From Hyphomicrobiales bacterium (GTDB lineage: Bacteria > Pseudomonadota > Alphaproteobacteria > Rhizobiales > Rhizobiaceae), in contig UCOA01000047.1 of NCBI GenBank assembly GCA_900474095.1, positions 1 through 64,000 on the forward strand: a stretch of DNA of 64,000 nucleotides, given 5' to 3'. Position 1 is the stretch's first letter. Every line of letters starts with the position of its first letter. Made by a program: the position numbers and the translations under genes. Under the pieces are notes generated by a model. It made no database searches. It had not been told where the DNA came from and saw nothing but the letters and a program-made list of their open reading frames with translations. Positions 54,960 to 64,000 of the stretch are shown piece after piece.

Positions 54960-55391
54960 ATGGCCTTCGACCGCATGGATTCTGCGACATATCTGGCTAG
55001 CCTAATGGCAAAAAGCTTTTCCCGCGCCTTGCAGGAGAGAGGCCAGAAACTCGGCTTTGCGCCCGGCCAGTTTCCCGTACTTCTGGAGCTTTGGCGCGAC
55101 GAGGGGCTCACCCAGAAGCAGCTTCTCGATCGCCTCGACATAGAGCAGGCGACGATGGCCAATACCTTGGCCCGAATGGTGCGCGACGGCCTGGTCGTTC
55201 GGAAGAAACATCCGACCGACAAGCGCGCCCAGAAGATTTTCCTTACGGACGAGGCGCGGGCGATGGAAGCGGAAGCGAAGCAGGCCGCGATTGCTGCGGA
55301 CGAATCGCTTTTTTCCGGCTTTCGGCACTTCGAGCGGGAACTGATGCTGGAATACATGCGTATGGCGATCGCCAACGGCGCGCGTAGTTAA
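54960..55391 (+). CDS. MarR-family transcriptional regulator
   Basis: This 143-aa protein has the MarR winged helix: LTQKQLLDRLDIEQATMANT LARMVRDGLVVRKKHPTDKR AQKIFLTDEA. Such regulators respond to small aromatic compounds or oxidants. The start is uncertain, because no strong ribosome-binding site is seen before 54960 and a second ATG occurs at 54975. It lies downstream of the sRNA terminator. Its target is not apparent; the M20 peptidase gene follows 100 nt later. Confidence 0.9.
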   Translation: MAFDRMDSATYLASLMAKSFSRALQERGQKLGFAPGQFPVLLELWRDEGLTQKQLLDRLDIEQATMANTLARMVRDGLVVRKKHPTDKRAQKIFLTDEARAMEAEAKQAAIAADESLFSGFRHFERELMLEYMRMAIANGARS

Positions 55392-55491
55392 AAAAATCAC
55401 CCCTCCGGGGACATGATCGAACGATCAAAATATTTTGTTTAAAGCTGCTGCGATCTTTGGCTAGGTTCCGCCGCACAACAAGGATTCGGAC

Positions 55492-56880
55492 ATGACAGTC
55501 ACAGCCAGCATTCTCACCCGCGCGGACGAAAACCTCCCCAAGAGCCTCGACAGGCTTTTCGACCTGGTGCGAATCCAGTCGATCTCCACCGATCCGGCCT
55601 ACAAGGCGGAATGCCGCAAGGCCGCGGAATGGCTGGTCAGTGAATTGAACGGCATCGGTTTCGAAGCCTCGGTGCGCGATACACCCGGACATCCGATGGT
55701 GGTCGCCCACCACGCGGCCGGCAAGGAGGCCGCGCCGCATGTGCTGTTCTACGGCCACTACGACGTCCAGCCGGTCGATCCACTCAACCTCTGGGACACG
55801 GCACCGTTCGAGCCGGCGATCAAGGAACTGGACGGTGGTCGAAAGGTCATCACCGGTCGTGGGACTGCCGACGACAAGGGCCAGTTGATGACCTTCGTCG
55901 AAGCCTGCCGCGCCTATAAGGAAATTAACGGCGTGCTGCCCTGCGCGGTCACGATCCTGTTCGAAGGCGAGGAAGAATCCGGCTCACCTTCGCTGAAACC
56001 CTTCCTCGAAGCCAATGCCGCCGAGCTGAAGGCCGACTATGCGCTGGTCTGCGATACCACTATGTGGGATCGCGACACGCCAGCGATTTCCGCCGGCCTG
56101 CGCGGCCTGGTCGGCGAGGAGATCGTCATCACCGCTGCCGACCGTGACCTGCATTCCGGTTATTTCGGCGGCGCTGCGGCCAATCCGATCCATATCCTGA
56201 CCGATATTCTCGCCGGCCTTCACGACGAGACCGGCCGCGTCACGCTCGATGGCTTCTACGAGGGCGTCGAGGAAGCGCCTTCGCAGATCAAGGCATCCTG
56301 GGAAACGCTCGGCATGACGACGGAAAAGTTCCTCGGCGAGATCGGCCTTGCCATTCCCTCGGGCGAAAAGGGCCGCTCGGTCATGGAACTGACCTGGGCT
56401 CGTCCGACGGCGGAAGTTAACGGCATCTGGGGCGGCTACACCGGGGAGGGCTTCAAGACCGTGATCGCCGCCCAGGCGTCCGCCAAGGTTTCGTTCCGGC
56501 TCGTCGGTGCGCAGAATCCCGACAAGGTCCGGACGGCCTTTCGCGCCTATGTCGCTTCGAAAATCCCGGCGGATTGCTCGGTCGAATTCCACAAGCATGG
56601 CGGCTCGCCGGCAATCCAGCTTCCTTATGATTCGCCGCTGCTGAATACCGCGAAAGCGGCTCTGTCCGAAGAATGGCCGAAGCCCGCCGTGCTGATCGGT
56701 ATGGGTGGATCGATTCCGATCGTTGGCGATTTCCAGAAGATGCTCGGGATGGAATCGCTGCTCGTCGGCTTCGGCCTCTCGGACGACCGCATCCACTCGC
56801 CAAACGAGAAATACGAGCTCCAGTCCTTCCACAAAGGCATCCGCTCGTGGATCCGGATTCTCGCCGCGCTCGCCGGCTGA
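55492..56880 (+). CDS. M20-family dipeptidase
   Basis: This 462-aa zinc-dependent dipeptidase is of the M20 (carnosinase-like) type. Metal and catalytic motifs: His and Asp in FYGHYDVQPVDP, Asp in GRGTADDKGQ, the Glu pair in LFEGEEESGSPS, Asp in LVCDTTMWD, and the dimerisation-domain His in DLHSGYFGGAA. AAGGA precedes the ATG. It hydrolyses dipeptides in the cytoplasm; the exact substrate is unknown. Confidence 0.93.
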   Translation: MTVTASILTRADENLPKSLDRLFDLVRIQSISTDPAYKAECRKAAEWLVSELNGIGFEASVRDTPGHPMVVAHHAAGKEAAPHVLFYGHYDVQPVDPLNLWDTAPFEPAIKELDGGRKVITGRGTADDKGQLMTFVEACRAYKEINGVLPCAVTILFEGEEESGSPSLKPFLEANAAELKADYALVCDTTMWDRDTPAISAGLRGLVGEEIVITAADRDLHSGYFGGAAANPIHILTDILAGLHDETGRVTLDGFYEGVEEAPSQIKASWETLGMTTEKFLGEIGLAIPSGEKGRSVMELTWARPTAEVNGIWGGYTGEGFKTVIAAQASAKVSFRLVGAQNPDKVRTAFRAYVASKIPADCSVEFHKHGGSPAIQLPYDSPLLNTAKAALSEEWPKPAVLIGMGGSIPIVGDFQKMLGMESLLVGFGLSDDRIHSPNEKYELQSFHKGIRSWIRILAALAG

Positions 56881-57019
56881 TCTCTGTCGCCGGCGCGCCG
56901 TGAGGATGCGGAGCCTCGGACGGCGATTGTTAACGGTTAGCACACTTGACCCGATTGGCTGGCGGTGTACTCATCGTCAGAATGATGTTTTGCCTGCAGC
57001 CTCCAAGAATTCCGGCGTC

Positions 57020-57982
57020 ATGAAACTGGTGCGTAAATTCGCGTGGCCGGTCATAGGGCTGGCCGCGATCCTATTTTCTCTCTACGGCCTCTATCACGAG
57101 CTGCATGGCCTTTCGGCCAATGATTTTATCGCAAGCCTGAAAGCCGTGCCCGTCAAGGGTTGGATATTGGCTGGTTGCGCGACACTCGCAGCCTATGCCG
57201 CTCTGGCCGCCTATGATCATCTGGCGCTGGAACATCTCGGCCACAGGATTTCACTCTGGTTCATCACCATCTGTTCCTTCACCGCCTATGCGTTGTCGCA
57301 CACGGTGGGTGCATCGGTGTTTTCCGGCGCGGTAGTGCGCTTTCGCGCCTATGGATCGAAGGGTCTTTCAGCTGCGGAGACCGGTATTCTCGTCGCCTTC
57401 TGTTCCGTCACCTTCCTGATAGGAACGCTGATGCTGTCGGCCATCGTGCTTTTGATCGAGCCGGAGATCACCGCCCGTTTCGCCCCATTCCTGCCGATCG
57501 GTGCGTCGATCTCCACCGGATTGATCATTCTCGCGCTGATCACGCTTTACGTTGTCGGCAGCCTTGTCGGCTTCCGGCCCTTGAAAACCCGCTGGTTTTG
57601 GCTGGAATATCCCAAACCCTCGCTGGCGCTCAGGCAACTGCTGATCGCCCCGGTCGAATTGATCGCGGCAGCGGCGATCATCTACTTCGCTCTGCCAGAG
57701 GCCGGAAATCCCGGCTACATTGTAGTCCTCGGCGTTTTTCTCGCCTCCTTCTCGGCCGCACTTTTGTCGCATGCCCCAGGTGGGCTCGGCGTGCTGGAAC
57801 TGGTTTTCATCGCCGGCCTGCCGGAAATGGACCCCGCGGGCGTTCTGGCGGCACTTGCCATCTTCCGCCTGTTCTATCTGATCGTGCCGTTTCTGATCGC
57901 GCTTCTCGTCGTGATCGTTTTCGAGCATTCGCAGTTCCTCGCCGGCAGGCAGGCGGACAGCGGGCGAAAGCATGACGAATAG
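57020..57982 (+). CDS. YbhN/UPF0104-like inner-membrane protein
   Basis: This 320-aa protein has about eight hydrophobic helices and the YbhN / lysylphosphatidylglycerol synthetase N-terminal pattern (LSHTVGASVFSGAVVRFRAY, SHAPGGLGVLELVFIAGLP). The full LPG synthetase would have an extra C-terminal catalytic domain, which is absent here, so this is a stand-alone membrane part. The start at 57020 has no strong ribosome-binding site. The function is unknown; lipid flipping is a guess by family. Confidence 0.85.
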   Translation: MKLVRKFAWPVIGLAAILFSLYGLYHELHGLSANDFIASLKAVPVKGWILAGCATLAAYAALAAYDHLALEHLGHRISLWFITICSFTAYALSHTVGASVFSGAVVRFRAYGSKGLSAAETGILVAFCSVTFLIGTLMLSAIVLLIEPEITARFAPFLPIGASISTGLIILALITLYVVGSLVGFRPLKTRWFWLEYPKPSLALRQLLIAPVELIAAAAIIYFALPEAGNPGYIVVLGVFLASFSAALLSHAPGGLGVLELVFIAGLPEMDPAGVLAALAIFRLFYLIVPFLIALLVVIVFEHSQFLAGRQADSGRKHDE

Positions 57983-57991
57983 AGTGTCATC

Positions 57992-58483
57992 TCATGAAGG
58001 TGGATAACAAACCTTCGGAAGGGCCTTTTGCAGCGTGCCACCAACTTCTTCGAGCTCGGCGCTCTCGATATGCAGCGGCGCAAACGGCGGCTCTTGGTTC
58101 GCGGCATTGACGATGCGAGTGATATAGCAGCCGGCAAAAATACGTTCCTTGCCGCCCTTCTCCGTCGATTTGATCGCCACCGGCACGGGCGTGTAGATGC
58201 TTCCTGCAGCGCCTTCGGGCGTTACTGCACCCGTGATCACCTGAACATCCACCGTCTTTGCATAGCCTAGAACAAAGGATTGATAGTCGCCGAAGGGTTT
58301 CCGATCCGCGAAATAGCTGTAGGCGCGGGCATATTCCTTTCGACTGATCGCATTGTAGAGCGAGCGGATCAGCGCCGGCCCATCGGAGCGGTCGTCGAGA
58401 TAAGCCTCCCTGTTCTGCGCCGTTGCACTGAGGCAGGACGCGGTCAGGGCGGTCGCGGTCATCAGGAAGGTAAGGATTTTCAT
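57992..58483 (-). CDS. Small exported protein, function unknown
   Basis: This 163-aa protein has a signal peptide (MKILTFLMTATALTASCLSA) and a mature region starting QNREAYLDDRSD. The segment LIRSLYNAISRKEYARAYSY looks like a ketosteroid-isomerase/NTF2-like helix, but I do not recognise the family. Two cysteines late in the chain (AGCYITR, KVCYPPS) could form a disulfide. The start at 58483 has AGGAG upstream. It is convergent with the YbhN-like gene, 9 nt apart. It lies 97 nt after the cspA terminator. Confidence 0.8.
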   Translation of the reverse strand: MKILTFLMTATALTASCLSATAQNREAYLDDRSDGPALIRSLYNAISRKEYARAYSYFADRKPFGDYQSFVLGYAKTVDVQVITGAVTPEGAAGSIYTPVPVAIKSTEKGGKERIFAGCYITRIVNAANQEPPFAPLHIESAELEEVGGTLQKALPKVCYPPS

Positions 58484-58579
58484 CGCATTGCTCCTGTTGT
58501 TCAGGGACGTTTCAATGCGGATAAGGCGATTTGAAGGTCGCCGCCCTTTTTGTGAAGGACCGATGCGCAGCCAAGTCCA

Positions 58580-58613
58580 GAAAAACAAAAAGGCCGGGAA
58601 AACCCGACCTTTC
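58580..58613 (-). terminator. Terminator of the cold-shock gene
   Basis: On the minus strand AAAGGTCGGG pairs with CCCGGCCTTT (one wobble) around a TTTT loop, followed by TTTTGTTTTTC. It is about 90 nt after the csp stop. Confidence 0.75.
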
Positions 58614-58701
58614 ACAACGCGCTTCGACACACCTGCCAGTACATCCGTGGTCAACCGCGGAAACGCATCTCTCCGGCGCGGATAATCGCGCCAGATTGGT
58701 A

Positions 58702-58911
58702 TTAGGCAGCCTGGAGGCTGTCTGCCGACATCTTGCCGGACTTGCGGTCACGAACCAGCTCGAAGCTGATCTTCTGACCGTCGTTGAGGCCGCGCATGCC
58801 AGCGCGTTCAACAGCAGAAATGTGGACGAAAACGTCCTGGCTGCCGTCGTCCGGCTGAATGAAGCCGAAGCCCTTGGTGGAATTAAACCATTTTACTGTG
58901 CCAGTGGCCAT
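58702..58911 (-). CDS. cspA: CspA-family cold-shock protein
   Basis: This 69-aa single-stranded nucleic-acid chaperone has both RNP motifs ([10 protein letters not shown] and VFVHISAVE), with the typical [10 protein letters not shown] start at 58911. AAAGGGA precedes the ATG. The region before it (to about 59055) would form a leader of about 150 nt, as often in cold-shock genes. Several csp paralogs are usual in rhizobia, so the exact letter is not certain. Confidence 0.95.
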   Translation of the reverse strand: MATGTVKWFNSTKGFGFIQPDDGSQDVFVHISAVERAGMRGLNDGQKISFELVRDRKSGKMSADSLQAA

Positions 58912-59055
58912 AACGATCCCTTTCTCTAGCAAATTATAGTGAACCAAGCCGTGATATTACAGCGAGGCTTGATGTTCGAATCTGAAGGAAAGTTCGTCCG
59001 ATTGCGCTCAATGTCGCAAAAACCAAAGTCATCTAACAAATTTCGACCAAAGCTC

Positions 59056-59083
59056 AGATAGGTTACCGGGGCGGTGCAGTCAA
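59056..59083 (-). promoter_or_regulatory. Probable cspA promoter
   Basis: On the minus strand TTGACT (59083-59078) and CTATCT (59061-59056) are 16 nt apart, close to the rhizobial housekeeping pattern CTTGAC-N17-CTATAT. Transcription from here gives a leader of about 140 nt. The rest of 58912-59302 shows no gene. Confidence 0.5.
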
Positions 59084-59302
59084 GTTTTATTATTTTTATT
59101 TTGCGATGATCGTTGTTTTCATTGAGGTTAATAACGCCCTGACTGAAGATCTGCAGAATTTATTTTCGCTTCGCTGCGGCTGTTAGGGCGCCCGCTGTTC
59201 TGAAAACGCCGGGGAAGACTGCCAGTTTTTTGTTCCCGCCGAATTGATTTCCCCGTGCCGCGCATCATCTTACTTCTATTGCCGAATTCAAGGGAGGAAT
59301 CC

Positions 59303-59455
59303 ATGTCGAAAGTCGTGATTGCCGTTACCTGCCTGTCCTTGTTGACGCTCGCCGCATGCGGCAACACGGCGCGCGGTTTAAAGCAGGACGGCGTGCAGAC
59401 CAGCAATGCCCTGGATGACGCAACGCACCGTATTGCGAAGGCGGACGCGAACTGA
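59303..59455 (+). CDS. Entericidin-like small lipoprotein
   Basis: This 50-aa lipoprotein has a signal peptide with a lipobox (LSLLTLAAC) and a short helical tail (NALDDATHRIAKADAN). This is the size and form of entericidin A/B proteins. The ATG at 59303 follows AGGGAGGAATCC. Entericidins form a small toxin/antidote pair in E. coli, but only one gene is seen here, so a general stress lipoprotein is more likely. No gene is seen between it and the PBP gene. Confidence 0.85.
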   Translation: MSKVVIAVTCLSLLTLAACGNTARGLKQDGVQTSNALDDATHRIAKADAN

Positions 59456-59731
59456 AGAAATCCACGAGAATCTGCGGTGCACTGCGAACGCACCGGCGCC
59501 TTGATGATACGCGCTGTCGAACGCGGCGCCATATCTGCAATTAATGCCTGGAGCGGATCGGAAATGAGGACCGCGCAACGAATTGAAAGCGCACGATTTT
59601 ATTCAAATCGGAATTTAACTCCCCCTTAAATCGCCGCATTTACACTTCATCGCACTGTGTAAAATCGGCGTGGCGGCGGACTGGCCGGCTTGGCTATCCC
59701 GAAACGCTCGTCTGGAGCACCCCACCGCGGC

Positions 59732-61966
59732 ATGGCAGGAAATCGCAAATCACCGCAGAGAATAGAACCTTCGTTCGAGGGAGGGCGGAGCCGTGATGAT
59801 GGCGAACTGCGGGTCGATGCCGGAGATCGCGTCACTGGTGGGGGCCGCAAGTCCGGGAGCTCGAAATCGGCAGCGAAAAAGAACAGATCGAAGAGAGGCT
59901 CCGGCCGCGGCGCTTCGCCCGGTGGCGGCGGTCTTGCCGGTCTCATCCGCTCGATGGTCTATTGGTGCCTCGTCCTGGGCATCTGGGGCGCCATCGGCGT
60001 CGGCGGGTTGGTGCTCTATTACGGCTCGCGCATGCCGAGCGCGACGAGCTGGGCCATTCCCGACCGCCCGCCAAACGTAAAGATCCTGGCCGTCAGCGGC
60101 GACATCATCGCCAATCGCGGCGCCACCGGCGGCGAAGCGCTGTCGCTCGAAAACATGTCGCCCTATATTCCCCAGGCGGTCATCGCCATCGAAGACCGGC
60201 GTTTCTATTCGCATTTCGGCGTCGATCCGCTCGGCCTGGCGCGCGCGATGCTGGCCAACATTACCACAGGGCGCATGGTGCAGGGCGGCTCGACGCTCAC
60301 CCAGCAGCTTGCCAAGAATATGTTCCTCTCGCCGGAGCGCACGCTTGAGCGCAAGGTGCAGGAGGTGCTCCTGGCCGCCTGGCTGGAGCAGAAATATACC
60401 AAGGACCAGATCCTTGCGATGTACCTGAACAGGGTGTTCTTCGGTTCGAACGCCTATGGAGTCGAGGCGGCGTCGCGGCGCTATTTCAACAAGTCGGCAC
60501 GGGACGTAAACCTTGGCGAGGCGGCTCTTCTTGCGGGACTGCTCAAGGCGCCGTCGCGGCTGTCGCCAGCGCGCGATCCGAAGGCTGCGGAAGAGCGCGC
60601 GCAGCTGGTGCTTGGCGCCATGCGCGAGGAAGGCTTCATCACCGAAGCCGAGATCAAGACGGCGATGTCACAGGCGCCGACCAAGGCTAAGAGCTTCTGG
60701 TCCGGGGCGCAATATTATGTTGCGGACATGGTCATGGACCAGTTGCCCGGCATGGTCGGCGAGATCAGCCAGGACCTCGTCGTCGACACCACGCTCGATC
60801 TTGACCTCGAGAAAAAGGCAGAAGAAACGCTCGCCGCCAGCCTCGATGAATCCGGCCAGAAGCTCAATGTCAGCCAGGCCGCCCTGGTGTCGATCGATGG
60901 CACCGGCGCGATACGCGCCCTGGTCGGCGGGCGCGATTATGCCGACAGCCAATTCGATCGCGCGGTCAAGGCCAAGCGCCAGCCCGGGTCCGCCTTCAAG
61001 CCCTTCGTCTATGCCGCTGCCATGGAGATCGGTCGCAGGCCGATGTCGATCCGCAACGACGCGCCTGTCCGGATCGGTAACTGGACGCCGGAGAATTACG
61101 ACGAGAAATATCGCGGCGAGGTCTCCCTTTCGACGGCGCTTGCCAATTCGCTGAACACGATCGCCGCTCAGCTCGTCATGGAAGTCGGACCGCAAAACGT
61201 CATCAAGCTCGCCCACAGGCTCGGCATCGAATCGGAGATGCAGGCCAATGCCTCGATCGCGCTCGGCACCTCAGAGGTCAGTCTGGTCGAACTGACATCT
61301 GCCTACGCTCCCTTCATGAATGGCGGGTTCAAGGCGACACCGCATGTCATCAAGCGCATCTCGACGGCTGATGGCACGGTTCTCTACGAAAACACTTATG
61401 ACAATCCACCCCGAGTGCTTGATCCGGCTGTCGTCAGCGAGATGAACCAGATGATGGTGGGCGTGATCGAGCATGGCACGGGCAAGAGCGCCAAACTCAA
61501 AGGCTGGCAGGCAGCCGGCAAGTCCGGCACCACGCAGTCCTTCCGCGATGCGCTGTTCGTCGGCTTCACAAGCAATCTGACGACCGGCATCTGGTTCGGC
61601 AATGATGACGGCAAGTCGATGAAGAAGGTGACCGGCGGCGGCCTTCCGGCCAAGGCTTGGCACGATTACATGACGGCAGCGCACGAAGGCCTGTCCCCAT
61701 CGCCCGTCTTCGGCACGACCGGCGTCCAGCCGACATTCGAGGACAATCAGGCCGCGCCCGAAACCATTGGCGACGTCATTTCCGGCACCTTTCGCAACGA
61801 CGGCACGGACGAGTTTCCGCAGGCGCCTGTCGCCAACGGACAGGCCGCCGCCCAGCAGGGCGTGGCGCAGCCGGCGAATTCGGGGCTCGTGCCGCCGGCT
61901 GATGTCGGTGAAACGACCGGCGCGACACGGCGGACCACGCTGTTCGACATCCTCACCGGCGGTTGA
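59732..61966 (+). CDS. Class A penicillin-binding protein (PBP1 family)
   Basis: This bifunctional peptidoglycan synthase is about 744 residues. It has a basic cytoplasmic N-terminus and one membrane helix (VYWCLVLGIWGAIGVGGLVL). The glycosyltransferase domain has the catalytic Glu in IEDRRFYSHFGVD and GGSTLTQQLAKN. The transpeptidase domain has SxxK in PGSAFKPF, SxN in ANSLNTIA and KSGT in AGKSGTTQ. A Gln/Pro-rich tail ends it. The start is not certain: ATG 59732 is preferred, and an in-frame TTG at 59690 is possible. It lies directly before dnaK, as I recall for S. meliloti. Confidence 0.93.
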   Translation: MAGNRKSPQRIEPSFEGGRSRDDGELRVDAGDRVTGGGRKSGSSKSAAKKNRSKRGSGRGASPGGGGLAGLIRSMVYWCLVLGIWGAIGVGGLVLYYGSRMPSATSWAIPDRPPNVKILAVSGDIIANRGATGGEALSLENMSPYIPQAVIAIEDRRFYSHFGVDPLGLARAMLANITTGRMVQGGSTLTQQLAKNMFLSPERTLERKVQEVLLAAWLEQKYTKDQILAMYLNRVFFGSNAYGVEAASRRYFNKSARDVNLGEAALLAGLLKAPSRLSPARDPKAAEERAQLVLGAMREEGFITEAEIKTAMSQAPTKAKSFWSGAQYYVADMVMDQLPGMVGEISQDLVVDTTLDLDLEKKAEETLAASLDESGQKLNVSQAALVSIDGTGAIRALVGGRDYADSQFDRAVKAKRQPGSAFKPFVYAAAMEIGRRPMSIRNDAPVRIGNWTPENYDEKYRGEVSLSTALANSLNTIAAQLVMEVGPQNVIKLAHRLGIESEMQANASIALGTSEVSLVELTSAYAPFMNGGFKATPHVIKRISTADGTVLYENTYDNPPRVLDPAVVSEMNQMMVGVIEHGTGKSAKLKGWQAAGKSGTTQSFRDALFVGFTSNLTTGIWFGNDDGKSMKKVTGGGLPAKAWHDYMTAAHEGLSPSPVFGTTGVQPTFEDNQAAPETIGDVISGTFRNDGTDEFPQAPVANGQAAAQQGVAQPANSGLVPPADVGETTGATRRTTLFDILTGG

Positions 61967-62142
61967 CCACCCGTCATTTCGTCCTTACGTATCGCCGCGC
62001 AGGAAGAGCGCACTGCGAGATAGAGCGCGTTGCCTTTTAAAAGCAGGCTGAGCGTGAAACGACGGCGTCCCGGCAGGCGGCTTTTTTCGGTCTGTTTGCC
62101 CTTTGCCGCTCGGTTTTTGCGTGTTTTCAGCCGCGCAGATGT

Positions 62143-62172
62143 CTTGCAGTCCGAAACGCTGCTCCTTATATA
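62143..62172 (+). promoter_or_regulatory. Heat-shock (RpoH) promoter of dnaK
   Basis: CTTGCA (62143-62148) and CCTTATATA (62164-62172) are spaced as in alphaproteobacterial sigma-32 promoters (CTTG, 17 nt, CCTTAT). The site is about 110 nt before the dnaK start. The remainder of 61967-62282 holds no gene. Confidence 0.7.
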
Positions 62173-62282
62173 CGCCCCATCGCCGCGGCTTCCACCGCGA
62201 ATATTCCACTGACCATCCCGTTAGGGGCTGTCAAATGAATGCCTGACCGGGTTCTGACAGTCCGCTGCAAGGAGAGAACGAC

Positions 62283-64000
62283 ATGGCTAAAGTAATCGGT
62301 ATTGACTTGGGAACGACCAACTCCTGCGTCGCCGTCATGGACGGCAAGGACGCGAAGGTCATTGAAAATGCGGAAGGTGCGCGTACGACCCCGTCGATCG
62401 TTGCTTTCAACGAAGACGGCGAGCGTCTGATCGGCCAGCCGGCCAAGCGTCAGGCCGTCACCAATCCGGAAAACACGTTGTTTGCGATCAAGCGCCTGAT
62501 CGGCCGCACGTTCGCGGATCCGACCACGCAAAAAGACAAGGCCATGGTGCCGTACAAGATCATGAAGGCAGACAATGGCGACGCCTGGGTCGAAGCACAC
62601 GGCGAGAAGTATTCCCCCTCGCAGATCTCCGCAATGATCCTTCAGAAGATGAAGGAAACCGCCGAATCCTATCTCGGCGAAAAGGTTACACAGGCCGTCA
62701 TCACCGTTCCCGCCTACTTCAACGACGCGCAGCGCCAGGCAACCAAGGATGCCGGCAGGATCGCCGGTCTTGAAGTCCTGCGCATCATCAACGAACCGAC
62801 GGCGGCAGCGCTCGCCTACGGCCTCGACAAGAAGGACGGCAAGACCATTGCCGTTTACGACTTGGGCGGCGGCACGTTCGATATCTCCGTTCTGGAAATC
62901 GGCGATGGTGTCTTCGAAGTGAAGTCGACCAATGGCGACACCTTCCTCGGTGGTGAAGACTTCGACATGCGTCTGGTCGAATACTTTGCAGCCGAGTTCA
63001 AGAAGGATCAAGGCATCGACCTGAAGAACGACAAGCTGGCTCTGCAGCGCCTGAAGGAAGCCGCCGAAAAGGCGAAGATCGAGCTGTCGTCCTCGCAGCA
63101 GACCGAAATCAACCTGCCGTTTATCACCGCGGACGCTTCCGGTCCGAAGCACCTGACGATGAAGCTGTCGCGCGCCAAGTTCGAAAGCCTGGTCGATGAC
63201 CTCATTCAGCGTACGGTAGCTCCGTGCAAGGCTGCCCTCAAGGATGCCGGCGTCACCGCAGCCGAGATCGACGAGGTCGTTCTCGTCGGCGGCATGAGCC
63301 GCATGCCGAAGGTGCAGGAAACTGTCAAGCAGCTGTTCGGCAAGGAGCCGCATAAGGGCGTCAATCCGGATGAAGTCGTCGCACTCGGCGCCGCCATCCA
63401 GGCCGGCGTTCTGCAGGGCGACGTCAAGGACGTTCTGCTTCTCGACGTGACCCCTCTGTCGCTCGGCATCGAGACCCTCGGCGGCGTCTTCACCCGCCTG
63501 ATCGAACGCAACACGACGATCCCGACGAAGAAGAGCCAAACCTTCTCGACGGCCGAGGACAGCCAGTCCGCTGTGACCATTCGCGTCAGCCAGGGCGAGC
63601 GCGAAATGGCGGCCGACAACAAGCTGCTCGGCCAGTTCGACCTGGTCGGCATTCCGCCGGCACCGCGCGGCGTACCGCAGATTGAAGTCACCTTCGATAT
63701 CGACGCCAACGGCATCGTGCAGGTTTCGGCCAAGGACAAGGGCACCGGCAAGGAGCATCAGATCCGGATCCAGGCATCGGGCGGTCTGTCCGACGCGGAT
63801 ATCGAGAAGATGGTCAAGGATGCCGAGGCCAATGCCGAAACCGACAAGAAGCGCCGCGAAACCGTGGAAGCGAAGAACCAGGCCGAAAGCCTGATTCATT
63901 CCTCGGAAAAGTCGCTGAAGGAATATGGCGACAAGGTCACGGAAGCCGAGCGTACGGCGATCTCCGACGCGATCGCTGCGTTGAAGACCGCCGTCGAAGC
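62283..64000 (+). CDS. dnaK: Chaperone protein DnaK (Hsp70), 3' end outside window
   Basis: DnaK is the ATP-dependent Hsp70 chaperone. From ATG 62283 the frame stays open to the window end, giving about 572 of the usual ~638 residues. The ATPase domain begins [20 protein letters not shown] and has [32 protein letters not shown] and [14 protein letters not shown]. The linker and substrate domain ([20 protein letters not shown]) are intact up to the truncation. AGGAGAG precedes the start. An RpoH promoter lies upstream; dnaJ would be expected beyond the window. Confidence 0.98.
   Translation, partial: MAKVIGIDLGTTNSCVAVMDGKDAKVIENAEGARTTPSIVAFNEDGERLIGQPAKRQAVTNPENTLFAIKRLIGRTFADPTTQKDKAMVPYKIMKADNGDAWVEAHGEKYSPSQISAMILQKMKETAESYLGEKVTQAVITVPAYFNDAQRQATKDAGRIAGLEVLRIINEPTAAALAYGLDKKDGKTIAVYDLGGGTFDISVLEIGDGVFEVKSTNGDTFLGGEDFDMRLVEYFAAEFKKDQGIDLKNDKLALQRLKEAAEKAKIELSSSQQTEINLPFITADASGPKHLTMKLSRAKFESLVDDLIQRTVAPCKAALKDAGVTAAEIDEVVLVGGMSRMPKVQETVKQLFGKEPHKGVNPDEVVALGAAIQAGVLQGDVKDVLLLDVTPLSLGIETLGGVFTRLIERNTTIPTKKSQTFSTAEDSQSAVTIRVSQGEREMAADNKLLGQFDLVGIPPAPRGVPQIEVTFDIDANGIVQVSAKDKGTGKEHQIRIQASGGLSDADIEKMVKDAEANAETDKKRRETVEAKNQAESLIHSSEKSLKEYGDKVTEAERTAISDAIAALKTAVE

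Noticed and set aside
55390..55420. Short CCCC/GGGG hairpin after the MarR gene as terminator
   Set aside because: The stem is only 4 bp and the T run lies on the wrong side for the plus-strand gene.
62166..63899. 577-aa open frame on the minus strand opposite dnaK
   Set aside because: Long antisense frames opposite dnaK are a well-known result of its codon bias; the plus-strand frame is unmistakably DnaK and the antisense product has no recognisable domain.
1..64000. CRISPR array, tRNA or rRNA genes
   Set aside because: No regularly spaced direct repeats, and no cloverleaf or rRNA-like sequence seen on either strand by eye.

Overview
The window looks like chromosomal DNA of a Rhizobiaceae-type alphaproteobacterium (Sinorhizobium/Ensifer or a close relative). 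The basis is high GC coding bias, an alphaproteobacterial heat-shock promoter before dnaK, a Rhizobium-type intergenic palindrome, and a gene order I recall from the Sinorhizobium meliloti chromosome: nagA / sugar isomerase / GntR / kinase, murQ / sugar ABC transporter / oxidoreductase, RND pump, polA / alpha-r7 sRNA / MarR, PBP1 / dnaK. The assignment rests on recall and sequence reading, not on a search.

Positions 1-9008 are an accessory island. Its left edge holds two broken, oppositely oriented pieces of a large serine recombinase. Next comes a tight minus-strand cluster (8248 down to 1205): a class III cyclase/ATPase/TPR regulator, a YcaO cyclodehydratase, a TfuA protein, a gluzincin-type metalloprotease and two unrecognised small proteins. 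YcaO plus TfuA is the signature of peptide-backbone thioamidation, so this looks like an unusual RiPP-like modification system without an obvious short precursor. Its right edge (8339-9008) is eroded DNA with an orphan terminator.

Positions 9009-15748 carry sulfur amino-acid metabolism and uptake: a homocysteine S-methyltransferase, a PLP trans-sulfuration enzyme, a polar amino-acid ABC transporter and a divergent Lrp/AsnC regulator. Positions 15862-21491 hold an outer-membrane FecR/TPR/beta-barrel protein translationally coupled to a CHASE2 adenylate cyclase. Positions 21967-30211 are the complete kdp potassium system (a tiny membrane protein, kdpF, kdpA, a possible small ORF, kdpB, kdpC, kdpD, kdpE), followed by a broken PAS-type regulator.

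Positions 30587-44912 are mostly amino-sugar and cell-wall-sugar catabolism. An amidase, a ROK kinase and cutC overlap by 4 nt each. A minus-strand operon (BadF-type kinase, GntR, SIS deaminase, nagA) faces a plus-strand operon (murQ, sugar ABC transporter, oxidoreductase, ATPase). Two inverted copies of a 17-bp motif lie between the divergent operons and are probable GntR operators.

Positions 45155-50256 hold an AcrAB-like RND efflux pair and a TetR regulator. Positions 50354-64000 are housekeeping: purU, polA, an alpha-r7-like sRNA, a MarR regulator, an M20 dipeptidase, a YbhN-like membrane protein, a small exported protein, a cold-shock protein, an entericidin-like lipoprotein, a class A PBP and the first 572 codons of dnaK. 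I saw no tRNA, rRNA, intact insertion sequence or CRISPR array.
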